Positions 47,597 to 57,117 of a stretch of DNA of 64,000 nucleotides are shown one piece after another. This DNA is from Martelella radicis. GTDB lineage: Bacteria; Pseudomonadota; Alphaproteobacteria; Rhizobiales; Rhizobiaceae. Every line of letters starts with the position of its first letter. Position 1 is the stretch's first letter. The notes beneath the pieces are model-generated. The model did no database searches. It was not told the origin of the DNA and saw only the letters and a list, made by a program, of their open reading frames with translations. The translations under genes and the position numbers were made by a program. The stretch is taken from contig NZ_JACIDZ010000005.1 in NCBI RefSeq assembly GCF_014196625.1, positions 124,001 to 188,000 of the forward strand. Direction: 5' to 3'.

Positions 47597-49138
47597 TCAG
47601 TCGACCGTGATTTCCCAGACGCGGGGATTGCCCTGCCAGACCGGAGCGCCCTCAAGGCCCTTGGCGGCGGCCCAGATGTCGACCATGTCGTACATGAACA
47701 GGCCCGGCATGTCCGCAAGCATCAGCGTGTGGAAATCATCGAAGATCTGCTGACGCTTGTCCTGATCGGTCTCGCGATAGGCGGCGTCGAGCAGTTCGAC
47801 TGCTTTCGGATTTTCCCACATCAGCGAGGTGTTCTCGTCCTTGTCGCCGACATAGAAGCTCATCATCAGCGCCGGGTCGAGACGCGGCGAGACCGACTGC
47901 GAAATCACCTGGTAATTGCCCGAGCGGCGGCGCTCCACCTGGGTCGCGTAGTCGAGCACTTCGATCTGAACATTGAGGCCTGCCTGCTGCATCATCGCCT
48001 GGGCGATGATTGCCGCCGGGTAGCTTGGAACATTGCCGCGGCGGTTGGCGATGATGGTGATCGGCTCGCCATTATAACCGGCCTCCTTCAGTTCCTTCTT
48101 CGCCGCCTCGATGTCGTAGGGCAGGCATTTCTGCTGGGTCTCGCTGTAGTAGATCGAATTGGTGGCGATCATCGAGCAATTGGCCTTGCCGGTTCCGTTG
48201 GAGGCGGCCGCGACAAGCTGCGGCAGATCGAGCGCCATGGCCATGGCCCGGCGCACGCCCGGATTGGCGATCACCGGATCGCGGGTCTGCATGTAAAACA
48301 GGTTCTTGCCATTATTGACGGCAACGATCAGCTTGCTGTCATCCCGGTCCTTGAACTCCGGCATCAGATCGGGCGAGACCTCGGCAAGATCGAGCGCGCC
48401 GGACTGGATGCCGGCCTTGACCGTCGCTGCGTCGGGAACGACCATGAACTTGACCCCCTCGACCAGCGGCGCCTTGGCACCGACCGTGCCATCGGGCTTG
48501 CCGTCATTTTCCGGCGAGACATAGGCGTCGTTCTTGATCAGATGAACATATTCGCCCTTCTTCCACGTATCCCACTTGAACGGCCCGGTACCGATCGGGG
48601 CGACGAAGCTACCATCATCCCCCACCGATTTCGGCGAGAGCATGCCGGTGAAGCCGCATTCCGGACGCGCCATCAGGCCGAGGAAAACCGCGGACGGCTG
48701 GGCAATCGTCATCGTCACGGTGTCGTCATCGGCCTTTTCGATACCGGTGAGCTTGACCACCCGGCTGCCGTCGAAATCCGGCAGGCAGCGCCATTTATTG
48801 TCAGGATTCATGTAGCGGTTCATGTTCCAGACCACGTCGTCTGCCGTCATCTTGTCGCCATTGTGGAAGGTGACGTCGTCACGCAGGTCGAACGTGTAGG
48901 TCAGACCGTCTTCGGACATGGACACGGACTTGGCGAGCAGCGGCTTTACGGCGCCGTTTTCCGTGTAACCGACGAGACCTTCCATCATGTGCATCATGAT
49001 CGCGTCGGTGTTGCCGTCGCGATTGACGCCCGGATCATTGGAGCGCAGGTCGGAGGAGAGCGCGACGACGATGTCGCGGGCATCGGCCGCCTGGGTGAGT
49101 GCCACCAGCATGGTGCTGGCCAGTATCAGTTTCTTCAT
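47597..49138 (-). CDS. peptide ABC transporter substrate-binding protein (SBP family 5)
   Basis: A 513-residue periplasmic binding protein of the DppA/OppA family. A signal peptide ends near TQAADA (about residue 20). Family marks are the MMEGLVGYTENGAVKPLLAKS start and YTFDLRDDVTFHNGDKMTADDVVWNMNRY. It delivers a peptide or similar compound to the two permeases encoded upstream. It stands between the serine hydrolase and M20 genes, so the ligand may be an unusual peptide or an amide that these enzymes process. Confidence 0.93.
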   Translation of the reverse strand: MKKLILASTMLVALTQAADARDIVVALSSDLRSNDPGVNRDGNTDAIMMHMMEGLVGYTENGAVKPLLAKSVSMSEDGLTYTFDLRDDVTFHNGDKMTADDVVWNMNRYMNPDNKWRCLPDFDGSRVVKLTGIEKADDDTVTMTIAQPSAVFLGLMARPECGFTGMLSPKSVGDDGSFVAPIGTGPFKWDTWKKGEYVHLIKNDAYVSPENDGKPDGTVGAKAPLVEGVKFMVVPDAATVKAGIQSGALDLAEVSPDLMPEFKDRDDSKLIVAVNNGKNLFYMQTRDPVIANPGVRRAMAMALDLPQLVAAASNGTGKANCSMIATNSIYYSETQQKCLPYDIEAAKKELKEAGYNGEPITIIANRRGNVPSYPAAIIAQAMMQQAGLNVQIEVLDYATQVERRRSGNYQVISQSVSPRLDPALMMSFYVGDKDENTSLMWENPKAVELLDAAYRETDQDKRQQIFDDFHTLMLADMPGLFMYDMVDIWAAAKGLEGAPVWQGNPRVWEITVD

Positions 49139-49174
49139 GTTCGTCCCTCTTGCTGTTGGTTTTTTGAGAAGCCT

Positions 49175-50035
49175 TCAAAGTCCGGTGAAACAGGCGCGGG
49201 CCAGCCGGCCGATCGTTTCAAGCGCTACCGTGTAGCCGGGAAGCCCGTCCGGCATGGTAAGCGGAACCCCGTCCGTATAGGCGGCGAGGATGAAGAGCGG
49301 CGCACCATCGCGATAAACGATGCCCGCATCCATTCGCCCGCGCTTGCCCCGGCCGCCCTTGCTGGCGATCACCGTGTCGAAGGGAAGGCGCGAGTGAATT
49401 CCGTAGCGCAGGACCTGTGATTTCAGCATTTTCAACGCGAAGGCCGAAAGATCCTGCGAAAGACCGAGCCGCGCGGCCGCTTCGGCGTCGCTCTGGGCAG
49501 ACAGAATGGTATCGAGAAGCATCACCTGGTCGGCCGCCGTCGTTACCGTCACCGCGTCGAGCGGATGATCATGCGCCAGCGCGATCGGTGGGATCAGGAA
49601 ACGGTGATGCGTCCCCGACATGCCGATCGCCGCGCAATAGGCCGAGACTTCTTCGAGCGTCAGCCGTTCGAACACCATATGGGTGCAGACATTGTCGGAA
49701 AGCGTGATCATGCCGGCGATCGCGTCGCGCAGCGACAGCACCATGCCGGGCGTCATATGCCGCAACACGCCGCTTGCCACCTGTTCGGCGTGGCGCGGCT
49801 CGTAGGTGATCTTCTCGTCGAAGCTCAGCCTTCCTTCGTGAATGGCCTTCAGCGCCGCCATCATGATCGAGATCTTGCGGGTGGACGCCGACGGCGTTTC
49901 TTCGCTCGCGCCACGCTCGATCACCTCGCCGGTGAGCATGTTCTTCACTTTGAAGCGCACGGTGAAGTCCTGTGCATTACAGATCTCCGCAAGCGCGGCG
50001 GCGGTCTTTTCGGTGTTTTCGGTTCTCATGTTCAT
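49175..50035 (-). CDS. class A beta-lactamase-like serine hydrolase
   Basis: A 286-residue protein with the class A fold. The SxxK motif is STRK (Ser51, Lys54), the SDN triad is SDN at 113-115, and the KTG-like box is KGG at 226-228. No usual Glu166 motif is obvious. No signal peptide is seen; the protein starts MNMRTENTEKTAAALAEICN, so it may be cytoplasmic, unlike true beta-lactamases. It lies 1 bp after the ATPase gene and before the binding-protein gene. It may act on imported peptides or cyclic amides. Resistance should not be assumed. Confidence 0.85.
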   Translation of the reverse strand: MNMRTENTEKTAAALAEICNAQDFTVRFKVKNMLTGEVIERGASEETPSASTRKISIMMAALKAIHEGRLSFDEKITYEPRHAEQVASGVLRHMTPGMVLSLRDAIAGMITLSDNVCTHMVFERLTLEEVSAYCAAIGMSGTHHRFLIPPIALAHDHPLDAVTVTTAADQVMLLDTILSAQSDAEAAARLGLSQDLSAFALKMLKSQVLRYGIHSRLPFDTVIASKGGRGKRGRMDAGIVYRDGAPLFILAAYTDGVPLTMPDGLPGYTVALETIGRLARACFTGL

Positions 50036-50036
50036 G

Positions 50037-51662
50037 TCAGTCTTCCAGCCGCCATTTGAGTTTCACGCCGCCGGTCTCGTTGAAATCGAGCGCGGGAATG
50101 GCGGAGAGCAGACGTCGCGTATAGGCATGCTGCGGGTTGTCGAAAATTCCGTCGCGCGGCCCTTCCTCAACGATCTCGCCATGCTGCATCACGATCACCC
50201 GGTCGGCGATCTGCTCGACGACCGACAGGTCATGGCTGATGAACAGGCAGGAGAAACCATGCTTCTTCTGCAGGTCGGCAAAGAGGGCGAGCACCTGAGC
50301 CCTGACCGTCACGTCAAGCGCGGAGACCGGTTCGTCGGCGATCAGCAATTTCGGTTGGCGTACGACGGCGCGGGCGATGGCGACACGCTGGCGCTGTCCG
50401 CCGGAGAGCTCATGCGGCAGCCGGTTGGCGAATTCCTCCGGCAGGCCGACCTCGGCGAGCGTGGCGAGTGCCCGTCGCCGTCGCTCGGCGGAAGAGAGGC
50501 CGGGCATGGTGCGCAGCGCCTCCTCCACGAGTTTCAGGATGGTCATGCGCGGGTCGAGCGAGGAATACGGGTCCTGGAACACCATCTGGCAGCTTCGCCG
50601 ATAGGTCGCCCAATCCTCCTCGCGCGGACGGCCGCCGAAACGGATCTCGCCCGAAGTCTGGTGGATCAGCCCCGCGATGGTGCGGCCGAGCGTCGTCTTT
50701 CCCGAACCGGAACCACCGACGAGGGCCACCACCTCTCCCTGACGGATCGTCACCGAGACGCCATGCAGCGCGCGCTTGGCCTGGCTCTGTCGAAACAGCG
50801 CGCCGGCCTTCAGGTAATCGACGATCACATCCTCGACGGCGAGCACTGGCACGTCTTCACTCTGAAAGGCGCGCGTTTCGCCGCGCCCGGGAAGCGAGGA
50901 GAGGAGCTTGCGGGTATAGGGATGCTGCGGTCTGGTCAGAATATCCTCGGTCGTGCCGCTTTCGACGACAACGCCCTTTTCCATAACCGCGATGCGGCTC
51001 GTGTAGCGCGCCACCATCGGCAGATCATGGCTGATCAGCAGCACGGCCGTACCCTCGGCCCGTGTCAGCTCCACCATCAACTCCATAACGTCGCGCTGGA
51101 TCACCGCATCGAGCGCCGTTGTCGGCTCGTCGGCGACAAGCAGCGCCGGCTTCAGCAGCATCACCGAGGCGAGCATGATGCGCTGGCGCATGCCGCCGGA
51201 GAATTCATGCGGATAGGCCGACAGCGCCCGTTCCGGCTCGACGATGCCGACCCGCTCCAGCATGGCGAGGATCGCTTCCCGGCGCTTTGACGGCGAAAGT
51301 CCCGTATGCAGTTTCAGCCCTTCCTCGAGCTGCCGTCCGATCACCATGGAAGGGTTGAGCGAGGTCATCGGCTCTTGGAACACCATGCCGATGCGCGCGC
51401 CGCGCAGTGAGCGCAGGTCGCGCGGGCTCATGGCGAGCGTGTCCTGGCCCTCGAACACCGTCTCGCCTGTGGTCGGCGTGATGCCTGCCGGCAGAAGCGC
51501 CATAAGGGCTCGGGTCGCCAGCGTCTTTCCGGAGCCCGATTCGCCGACAATACCGAAGATTTCGCCGGGACGGACGTCAAAGGAGATGCCGTCGACCAGT
51601 TTCGCGCCATCGCCGCGGCAAAGCGTCAGGTTGCGTACGGAGAGGAGGATGTCCTTGTTCAT
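50037..51662 (-). CDS. peptide ABC transporter ATPase, two NBDs fused (DppD-DppF type)
   Basis: A 541-residue protein holding two ATP-binding domains in one chain. The first (about 1-260) has GESGSGKTLA, the signature FSGGMRQRIMLA and VADEPTTALD. The second (about 275-535) has GGSGSGKTTL, LSGGQRQRVAIARA and IADEPVSALDVT. Both keep the Q- and H-loop residues. The start at 51662 overlaps the permease stop by four bases. It powers the two permeases encoded upstream. Confidence 0.94.
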   Translation of the reverse strand: MNKDILLSVRNLTLCRGDGAKLVDGISFDVRPGEIFGIVGESGSGKTLATRALMALLPAGITPTTGETVFEGQDTLAMSPRDLRSLRGARIGMVFQEPMTSLNPSMVIGRQLEEGLKLHTGLSPSKRREAILAMLERVGIVEPERALSAYPHEFSGGMRQRIMLASVMLLKPALLVADEPTTALDAVIQRDVMELMVELTRAEGTAVLLISHDLPMVARYTSRIAVMEKGVVVESGTTEDILTRPQHPYTRKLLSSLPGRGETRAFQSEDVPVLAVEDVIVDYLKAGALFRQSQAKRALHGVSVTIRQGEVVALVGGSGSGKTTLGRTIAGLIHQTSGEIRFGGRPREEDWATYRRSCQMVFQDPYSSLDPRMTILKLVEEALRTMPGLSSAERRRRALATLAEVGLPEEFANRLPHELSGGQRQRVAIARAVVRQPKLLIADEPVSALDVTVRAQVLALFADLQKKHGFSCLFISHDLSVVEQIADRVIVMQHGEIVEEGPRDGIFDNPQHAYTRRLLSAIPALDFNETGGVKLKWRLED

Positions 51663-52477
51663 TTCAGCCCCCTCATGCGCGGGTCGAGCCTGTCTCTGAG
51701 AGCGTCGCCCAGAAGATTGATGCCGAGAAGCGTCAACGCGATGCAGAGTCCTGGAAAGACGCCGAGCCAGACGGCCTGCTCGATGAACGGCCGGCCGGCG
51801 GCCAGCATGTTGCCCCAGGTCGGCGCCGGCGGCGGCACGCCAAGGCCGAGAAAGGACAGCGCGCTTTCCGACAGGATGGCCCAGCCGAACATGGTGGTCG
51901 CCAGCACCGACATCGGAGCCAAACAATTGGGCAGGATATGGCGGGCCACGGTATAGAACTCGCTGTTGCCCATCAGCTTCGAGGCCTCGATGAATTCGGA
52001 TTCGCGCAATGTCATCACCACGCCGCGCACCAGCCGCGCCATCGATGGCGTATATGCAATGCCGAGCGCGAAGATGATGCCGTACTGGTTTGCCCCGAAG
52101 ACCGCGAGCAGGCCAAGCGCCAGAAGAATTCCGGGAAAGGCGAGCAGCGCGTTGTTGACCGCCATGATCAGCCCGTCCGTCAGGCCGCGGGCATAGCCGC
52201 TGACAAGGCCGATCAGCGTTCCCGCGACGACGGTGAAGGAAACAGTCAGCGTGCCGATCCAGACGCTGGCGCCGGCGCCGACCATGATCCGGCTCAAGAC
52301 GTCGCGGCCGAACTCGTCCGTTCCGAGCCAGTGAAGAGCGCTCGGCGGCTCCAGACGGGCGAGGAAATCGAGTTGCAGCGGGTTGTAGGGCGTCCAGACC
52401 GTGCCGATCAGGGCGACGATGAGAAGCGTGGCGATCAGGAAACCGCCGATGAGGGCGTTATAGGAAAACTTTCTCAT
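51659..52477 (-). CDS. peptide ABC transporter permease (DppC type)
   Basis: A 272-residue inner-membrane permease with about six helices. Family marks are HWLGTDEFGRDVLSRIMVGA and the EAA loop FIEASKLMGNSEFYTVARHILPN. The start at 52477 overlaps the upstream permease by four bases, as does its end with the ATPase gene, indicating a tightly coupled operon. Confidence 0.93.
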   Translation of the reverse strand: MRKFSYNALIGGFLIATLLIVALIGTVWTPYNPLQLDFLARLEPPSALHWLGTDEFGRDVLSRIMVGAGASVWIGTLTVSFTVVAGTLIGLVSGYARGLTDGLIMAVNNALLAFPGILLALGLLAVFGANQYGIIFALGIAYTPSMARLVRGVVMTLRESEFIEASKLMGNSEFYTVARHILPNCLAPMSVLATTMFGWAILSESALSFLGLGVPPPAPTWGNMLAAGRPFIEQAVWLGVFPGLCIALTLLGINLLGDALRDRLDPRMRGLK

Positions 52478-53418
52478 TGCGCCGTCACCCGGGGGTCGAA
52501 CAGCGGATAGAAGAGATCGATGATCAGATTGACGACGACATAGGAGAGCGCGACGAACAGCAGGCACCCCTGAATGACCGGATAGTCCCGCTGGAAGATG
52601 CTGTCGACCATCAGCCGGCCAAGGCCCGGGATCGAGAACACGGTCTCAATGACTGCGATGCCGCCGAGAAGATTGCCGAGGATGAGGCCAATCATCGTCC
52701 AGGTGGGGCCGAAAGCGTTCTTGAAGGCGTGATGCCAGAGGACCGCCATTTCAGACAAGCCCTTGGCGCGGGCATGGGTGATGTAGTCGAGACGCAGCAC
52801 TTCCAGCGTCGAGGCGCGCGCCATGCGCAGGAGAACGCCCATCTCGTGCATCACCAGTGTCGCCACCGGCATGATGATGTAGATCAGGCCTTCGGTGAAA
52901 TTGTCGCGCAGCGACACATAGCCGAGCACCGGCAGCCAACCGAGCTTGAGACCGAACAAAAGGAGAAGAAGCAGGCCGAGCCAGAAGGTCGGGATCGAAA
53001 GGAGAAGCGTCGCGGTGCCGACCAGAGCAAGGTCTGCGGCGGAATTCTGCTTCCAGGCGGCGATCACGCCGGCGGGCACCGCAAGGAGAGCGGCAAGCAC
53101 CACCGCGATCAGGACGATTTCACCGGAGATGACGAAACGCGAGGCTACCAGCGGCAGAACCGGCTCGTCATTCACGATCGAGCGGCCCAGATCGCCGGAA
53201 AGCGCATTTTCCGTCCAGATCAGAAATTGCTGCGGAAGCGATTTGTCCAGACCGAGCTCGCTCTGCAGTTCGGCGATCTGCTTGGTGTCGGCCATATCGC
53301 CGAGCATGAGCGCGGCGGGATCGCCCGGAATGAGCCGGATCAGCCCGAAGACGGCGATGGAGACGATGATGACCGTCGGTATCGCCATCGCCACGCGGTG
53401 GAGAAAGAATCGCAGCAT
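52474..53418 (-). CDS. peptide ABC transporter permease (DppB type)
   Basis: A 314-residue inner-membrane permease, first gene of the operon. DppB marks are IRLIPGDPAALMLGD near the start and the EAA loop with DYITHARAKGLSEMAVLWHHAFKNA. Six helices are visible. It pairs with the DppC-type protein. A 168-bp gap separates it from the LysR gene on the same strand, and that gap holds a dyad that may be an operator. Confidence 0.94.
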   Translation of the reverse strand: MLRFFLHRVAMAIPTVIIVSIAVFGLIRLIPGDPAALMLGDMADTKQIAELQSELGLDKSLPQQFLIWTENALSGDLGRSIVNDEPVLPLVASRFVISGEIVLIAVVLAALLAVPAGVIAAWKQNSAADLALVGTATLLLSIPTFWLGLLLLLLFGLKLGWLPVLGYVSLRDNFTEGLIYIIMPVATLVMHEMGVLLRMARASTLEVLRLDYITHARAKGLSEMAVLWHHAFKNAFGPTWTMIGLILGNLLGGIAVIETVFSIPGLGRLMVDSIFQRDYPVIQGCLLFVALSYVVVNLIIDLFYPLFDPRVTAQ

Positions 53419-53503
53419 TTATACCCCTCGAATGCCTGCCTTTCGGGCGGCAGGCCTGTTTATTGACAAAAAGTATGACGGAGCGAAAAAGAAGCTGCAA
53501 TAT

Positions 53504-53519
53504 TATGAAATTCTTCATA
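53504..53519. promoter_or_regulatory. dyad between the LysR gene and the peptide-transport operon
   Basis: TATGAA and TTCATA form a perfect 6-bp inverted repeat with spacer ATTC, 86 bp before the DppB-type start. It sits within a longer ATATTA...TAATAT palindrome. The T/A-rich symmetry is like LysR-type sites. Confidence 0.4.
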
Positions 53520-53585
53520 GTAATATGCGGATGCGCCTAGCAAGTCGGGCGTTCATCGTGGCGAGACCCTCATAGGTTCGGACCT

Positions 53586-54491
53586 TCAGCCGGCAACCTG
53601 GGAGCGCTCGATCTGCCGTTTCAGCGCCGCCATCAACCCGGTCGCGGCAAGCGACATTGGCACGCCTTCCGCGGTTGCGATCCCGAAACGCTGCGTCAGT
53701 TCGGGCTCGAAGAGCCGTTGCACAACCGGCAGGTGCTTGTAGAGATTGGCGTAGAAGCTCGAGGCAATCGCGATCCCCAGCCCCTGGGCAGCATAGGCGC
53801 AGGCCGATGAGTTGGAATGGGTTTCGATCCGCACGTCCGGCCTGACGGCCTCGTTCTGCAGCAGCCTGTCAAGCATGACGCGGTGGGCCCGCAATCTGCC
53901 GAGCATGATCAGCGGCTCTCCGCGCAGGTCCTCGGGCCTGATCACGGTATGGGCGGCAAGCGGGTGGTCGCGATGCATGACGGCGACGCTGCGGCCTTCG
54001 GCGACGATTTCGAGATGAATGCCGGGCGTGATCTCGCCTTCGTGCCGCAGAAAGCCGAAATCGATCACCCGCTGATCGATCATCCGCTGGATCGTCATCG
54101 TGGTCTCGAAATAGGTCTCCACCCGCACGCCCGGAAAATCATCGCGGTAGTCCTTCAGCATGGCGGGCGCGAAATTCTCCCACATGCTGTTCGGCAGGCC
54201 GATACGGACGACCTCGGTCTCCGAGGCGCCGGAGCGGATCTCCTCGGCAAGCTCGCTGAATCGCGCCAGGTTGAGCAATACGGTCTTGGCCTCCGCCTCC
54301 AGCGTCCGCGCCTCCGGCGTGGGCACCAGCCGCCCCTTCACACGCAGGAACAGAGTGAGGTCGAGATCGGTTTCAAGCTGCTGAATGAGACGGCTGACCC
54401 CGGACTGGCTGAGCCCGGTGCTTTTCGCCGCGCTCATCGTCGAACCGGTCGAAAGCACGGCGCGGAAGACCTCGAGCTGTTTGATGTTCAT
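53586..54491 (-). CDS. LysR-family transcriptional regulator
   Basis: A 301-residue regulator. The N-terminal winged helix (about 1-60) has IKQLEVFRAVLSTGSTMSAAK and LSQSGVSRLIQQLE. The ligand domain (about 90-295) is normal. It is on the same strand as, and upstream of, the peptide-transport operon and may control it. The effector is not known. Its start ATG at 54491 is the first Met and fits the family. Confidence 0.93.
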   Translation of the reverse strand: MNIKQLEVFRAVLSTGSTMSAAKSTGLSQSGVSRLIQQLETDLDLTLFLRVKGRLVPTPEARTLEAEAKTVLLNLARFSELAEEIRSGASETEVVRIGLPNSMWENFAPAMLKDYRDDFPGVRVETYFETTMTIQRMIDQRVIDFGFLRHEGEITPGIHLEIVAEGRSVAVMHRDHPLAAHTVIRPEDLRGEPLIMLGRLRAHRVMLDRLLQNEAVRPDVRIETHSNSSACAYAAQGLGIAIASSFYANLYKHLPVVQRLFEPELTQRFGIATAEGVPMSLAATGLMAALKRQIERSQVAG

Positions 54492-54855
54492 GCGATTTCG
54501 TCTCTTTGCGGTTTGGCTTCGCGAACAGGATCACGATAATGCCTTCGTTCCTTCAGGCAAGCCATGGCGGTGACGACCGCGAAAGCGCTCCCGCCAACCG
54601 GAAAACAACTTGCGGATTGTTGAACCTTTTGGCGAGGCAGTGTTTTAGTACCGGCCTCAAGACCCTCCGCTTTTCCAGCGTCGGCAGAGCCGCGCGACCA
54701 ATAGCGAGGCTCCCGGCAGGGCCCAATGAACAATGTTACGCACAGCCCTTGGCAAAGCGAGAGGCGTGGTGTTGCGACCAGGACAAGCGCCTGACGCATA
54801 ACGGACTTTGCGTTCCGGAGGCGGCGCGGACCGACGAAAGCTGGAGACGAACCGA
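54492..54855. other. divergent intergenic region between LysR and GGDEF genes
   Basis: About 360 bp without a supported gene. It should contain the promoters of both flanking genes. I found no clear dyad, sRNA or terminator here. Confidence 0.4.
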
Positions 54856-56163
54856 ATGGATGAAGAGATGAGAGTCAGGCCGGTCAGGCGATGGCTTCAG
54901 AGCCTTTCCCTGAGAGCATGGCTCGTCTTTGGATTTCTTCTGGCGCTCCTGCCGGTGATCCTTTTCTCCGCTGTCTGGTACACGCAATATCGCCAGCAAG
55001 TTGCAGAACCTTTCCGCAATGTGCTTCACACCCAGCACCGCGTGCTCGTCTCGCTTGAGCGGATCCAGGCCAATCTCTGGGACATCGCGGCTTCGGTCAA
55101 TGACTATGCCAATAGCGGGGAAGAGCATTATCGCAACGATTTCGAAGCCGCCGAGCGCGACATTGCGACCCATCTGCGCGACCTTGAGCAGACGACTAGC
55201 GCCTATCCCGCCTTTTCTCCGATCCTCGAGGGCGTGGAGCAGCAATGGGCAGGTCTTCTCACCATCGCCGCCAGCGTGGAGCCGGATGGCGACAACGCCG
55301 ATCCAACGCTGATCCGCTTCGAAAGCGTGATCGCGGAGACCGGCAAGCGGGTCGAGGACATTGCCGAAACCATGCGTCTGATGAACGAGGAGAGCCATGC
55401 CCGCGCCCTTGAGGTGATGCGGCGGCTGGAAATCTTCGCCATCATTGCCGGCCTCCTCGCGATATGCTTTGCCGCCGCCGGAATTTACATCATCGACCAG
55501 GCGCTGATCCGTAGCACCGACAAGCTGGTCGAGGGCGCCATGCGGGTCGCCGACGGCAAGCGCGACCGGGAGATCGACGTGCGCGTGCCGCCGGAGCTCG
55601 CCTCCGTCGCCCAGGCCTTCAACGCGATGCTGAAGCAGATTGTCCTGCAGGAAGAAAGGCTCGCCGCGGCAGCGCGCGCAGACGGACTGACCGGGCTGGA
55701 CAACCGCCGCGAATTCGACCGCGCGCTCGACGCCCGGATTCAGAGTTCGCGCGAGACAAACCAGGCATTCGCCCTGCTCCTGATCGATGTCGACCATTTC
55801 AAGGCCTTCAACGACAGCCACGGCCACCTCGCCGGCGACGACGTGCTGCGCCAGGTAGCCGACGTCCTTGCGCGCAACGCCCGCAAGCAGGATCGCGCCT
55901 ACCGCTATGGCGGCGAGGAATTCGTGATGATTATGCCGGGATTGAGAGCCTATGAGGCTGCTGCACTCGCCGAGCGCGTCCGCAAGGCGATCGCCGAGCA
56001 TGTGATGATCCTGCCCGACGGCAGCGAAAATCATATCACGGTCAGCATCGGCATCTCCGTCTTCAACCCTCAGGCCAGCCAGCCGGATATCGTTGATTTG
56101 GCCGACAAGGCGCTCTACACCGCAAAGACGGAAGGGCGAAACCGGGTGAAGGTCACCGCGTAG
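54856..56163 (+). CDS. membrane diguanylate cyclase with GGEEF domain
   Basis: A 435-residue protein. It has an N-terminal helix (about 22-42), an extracytoplasmic helical sensor, a second helix (about 198-220), a HAMP-like linker (about 222-275) and a GGDEF domain (about 280-432). The active site is GGEEF and the inhibitory site RKQD stands five residues before it, so product inhibition by c-di-GMP is expected. DVDHFKAFNDSHGH and DGLTGLDNRR are also present. The start at 54856 is chosen over 54808. It could supply c-di-GMP to BcsA, whose gene is about 4 kb away. Confidence 0.92.
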   Translation: MDEEMRVRPVRRWLQSLSLRAWLVFGFLLALLPVILFSAVWYTQYRQQVAEPFRNVLHTQHRVLVSLERIQANLWDIAASVNDYANSGEEHYRNDFEAAERDIATHLRDLEQTTSAYPAFSPILEGVEQQWAGLLTIAASVEPDGDNADPTLIRFESVIAETGKRVEDIAETMRLMNEESHARALEVMRRLEIFAIIAGLLAICFAAAGIYIIDQALIRSTDKLVEGAMRVADGKRDREIDVRVPPELASVAQAFNAMLKQIVLQEERLAAAARADGLTGLDNRREFDRALDARIQSSRETNQAFALLLIDVDHFKAFNDSHGHLAGDDVLRQVADVLARNARKQDRAYRYGGEEFVMIMPGLRAYEAAALAERVRKAIAEHVMILPDGSENHITVSIGISVFNPQASQPDIVDLADKALYTAKTEGRNRVKVTA

Positions 56164-56184
56164 GCCCCTTGCCAAGGGAGTTAC

Positions 56185-57111
56185 ATGATGGCCGGCGCAA
56201 TCCTGTGTTTCGATATCGGCGGGACCTCGATCCGGGCCGCAACCGCGGTCAACGGCGCCCGGCCCGGAAAGGTCGACCGCTTTGCTACGCCCGCCACCGA
56301 TCGCGAGGCCTTCCTGGCCCGTATTTCGGCCATAGCCGAAGCGCAACCGGAACGCCCGGCGGCAATCGCCATCTCTCTTGCCGGCATCGTCAACCCGCAG
56401 ACCGGGCGGCTCGTGGTCGCCAATATACCGGCAATCCATGGTACCGAACTCAAGACCGATCTCGAGGCGAGGATGGACATGCCCGTCATCATCGCCAATG
56501 ACGCCGACTGTTTCGCCGTTGCCGAAGCGGTATTCGGCGCCGGACGCGGCCACGACATCGTCTTCGGCGTGATTTTCGGAACCGGCGTCGGCGGCGGACT
56601 GGTTTCGGGAAAACACCTGATCAACAAGGCTGGGGGTTTTGCCGGCGAATGGGGCCACGGCCCCGTCGTGCCGCTTGCGGCCGGTGGCAGGCCGATCCCG
56701 CATTTTGCCTGCGGCTGCGGCGTTTCGGGCTGCGTCGATACCATTGCAGGCGGGCCCGGCCTGGAACGCCTCCACACATTTCTGCATGGCGAGGCGCTTT
56801 CAGCGCCCGATATCCTGTCCGGCTGGCATGCGGGGCGGCGAGAGCCTACGCTGACGGTCAAGACCTGTCTTGAGCTTCTTTCCGGTCCGCTTGCGATGGC
56901 GATAAACCTCACCGGCGCCACGATCGTGCCGGCCGGCGGCGGCCTTGCCCGTGATCACGCCTTCGTCGCCGCCATCGATGAGGCGGTGCGTCCCCTCACC
57001 CTCGCAAGGCAGCGTCACCCGCTGGTCGTGCCCGCCGCCAGCGGCGGCGAACCGGGATTGGCCGGGGCGGCGGCCATCGGCTTTCAGACGCTTGCCGCAG
57101 ATCCGGATTGA
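56185..57111 (+). CDS. ROK-family sugar kinase
   Basis: A 308-residue kinase. The ATP motif is CFDIGGTSIRAA. The substrate and catalytic region has IANDADCFAVAEA and FGTGVGGGLV, with GEWGH. The ROK zinc site is CGCGVSGC. It resembles N-acetylglucosamine or glucose kinases; the exact sugar is not clear. It starts 21 bp after the GGDEF gene and may be co-transcribed. It is convergent with bcsB, 6 bp apart. Confidence 0.92.
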   Translation: MMAGAILCFDIGGTSIRAATAVNGARPGKVDRFATPATDREAFLARISAIAEAQPERPAAIAISLAGIVNPQTGRLVVANIPAIHGTELKTDLEARMDMPVIIANDADCFAVAEAVFGAGRGHDIVFGVIFGTGVGGGLVSGKHLINKAGGFAGEWGHGPVVPLAAGGRPIPHFACGCGVSGCVDTIAGGPGLERLHTFLHGEALSAPDILSGWHAGRREPTLTVKTCLELLSGPLAMAINLTGATIVPAGGGLARDHAFVAAIDEAVRPLTLARQRHPLVVPAASGGEPGLAGAAAIGFQTLAADPD

Positions 57112-57117
57112 GGCGGC

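Noticed and set aside
49175..50035. Antibiotic-resistance beta-lactamase
   Set aside because: No signal peptide, no obvious Glu166 motif and an operon context of peptide uptake argue against a true resistance enzyme.
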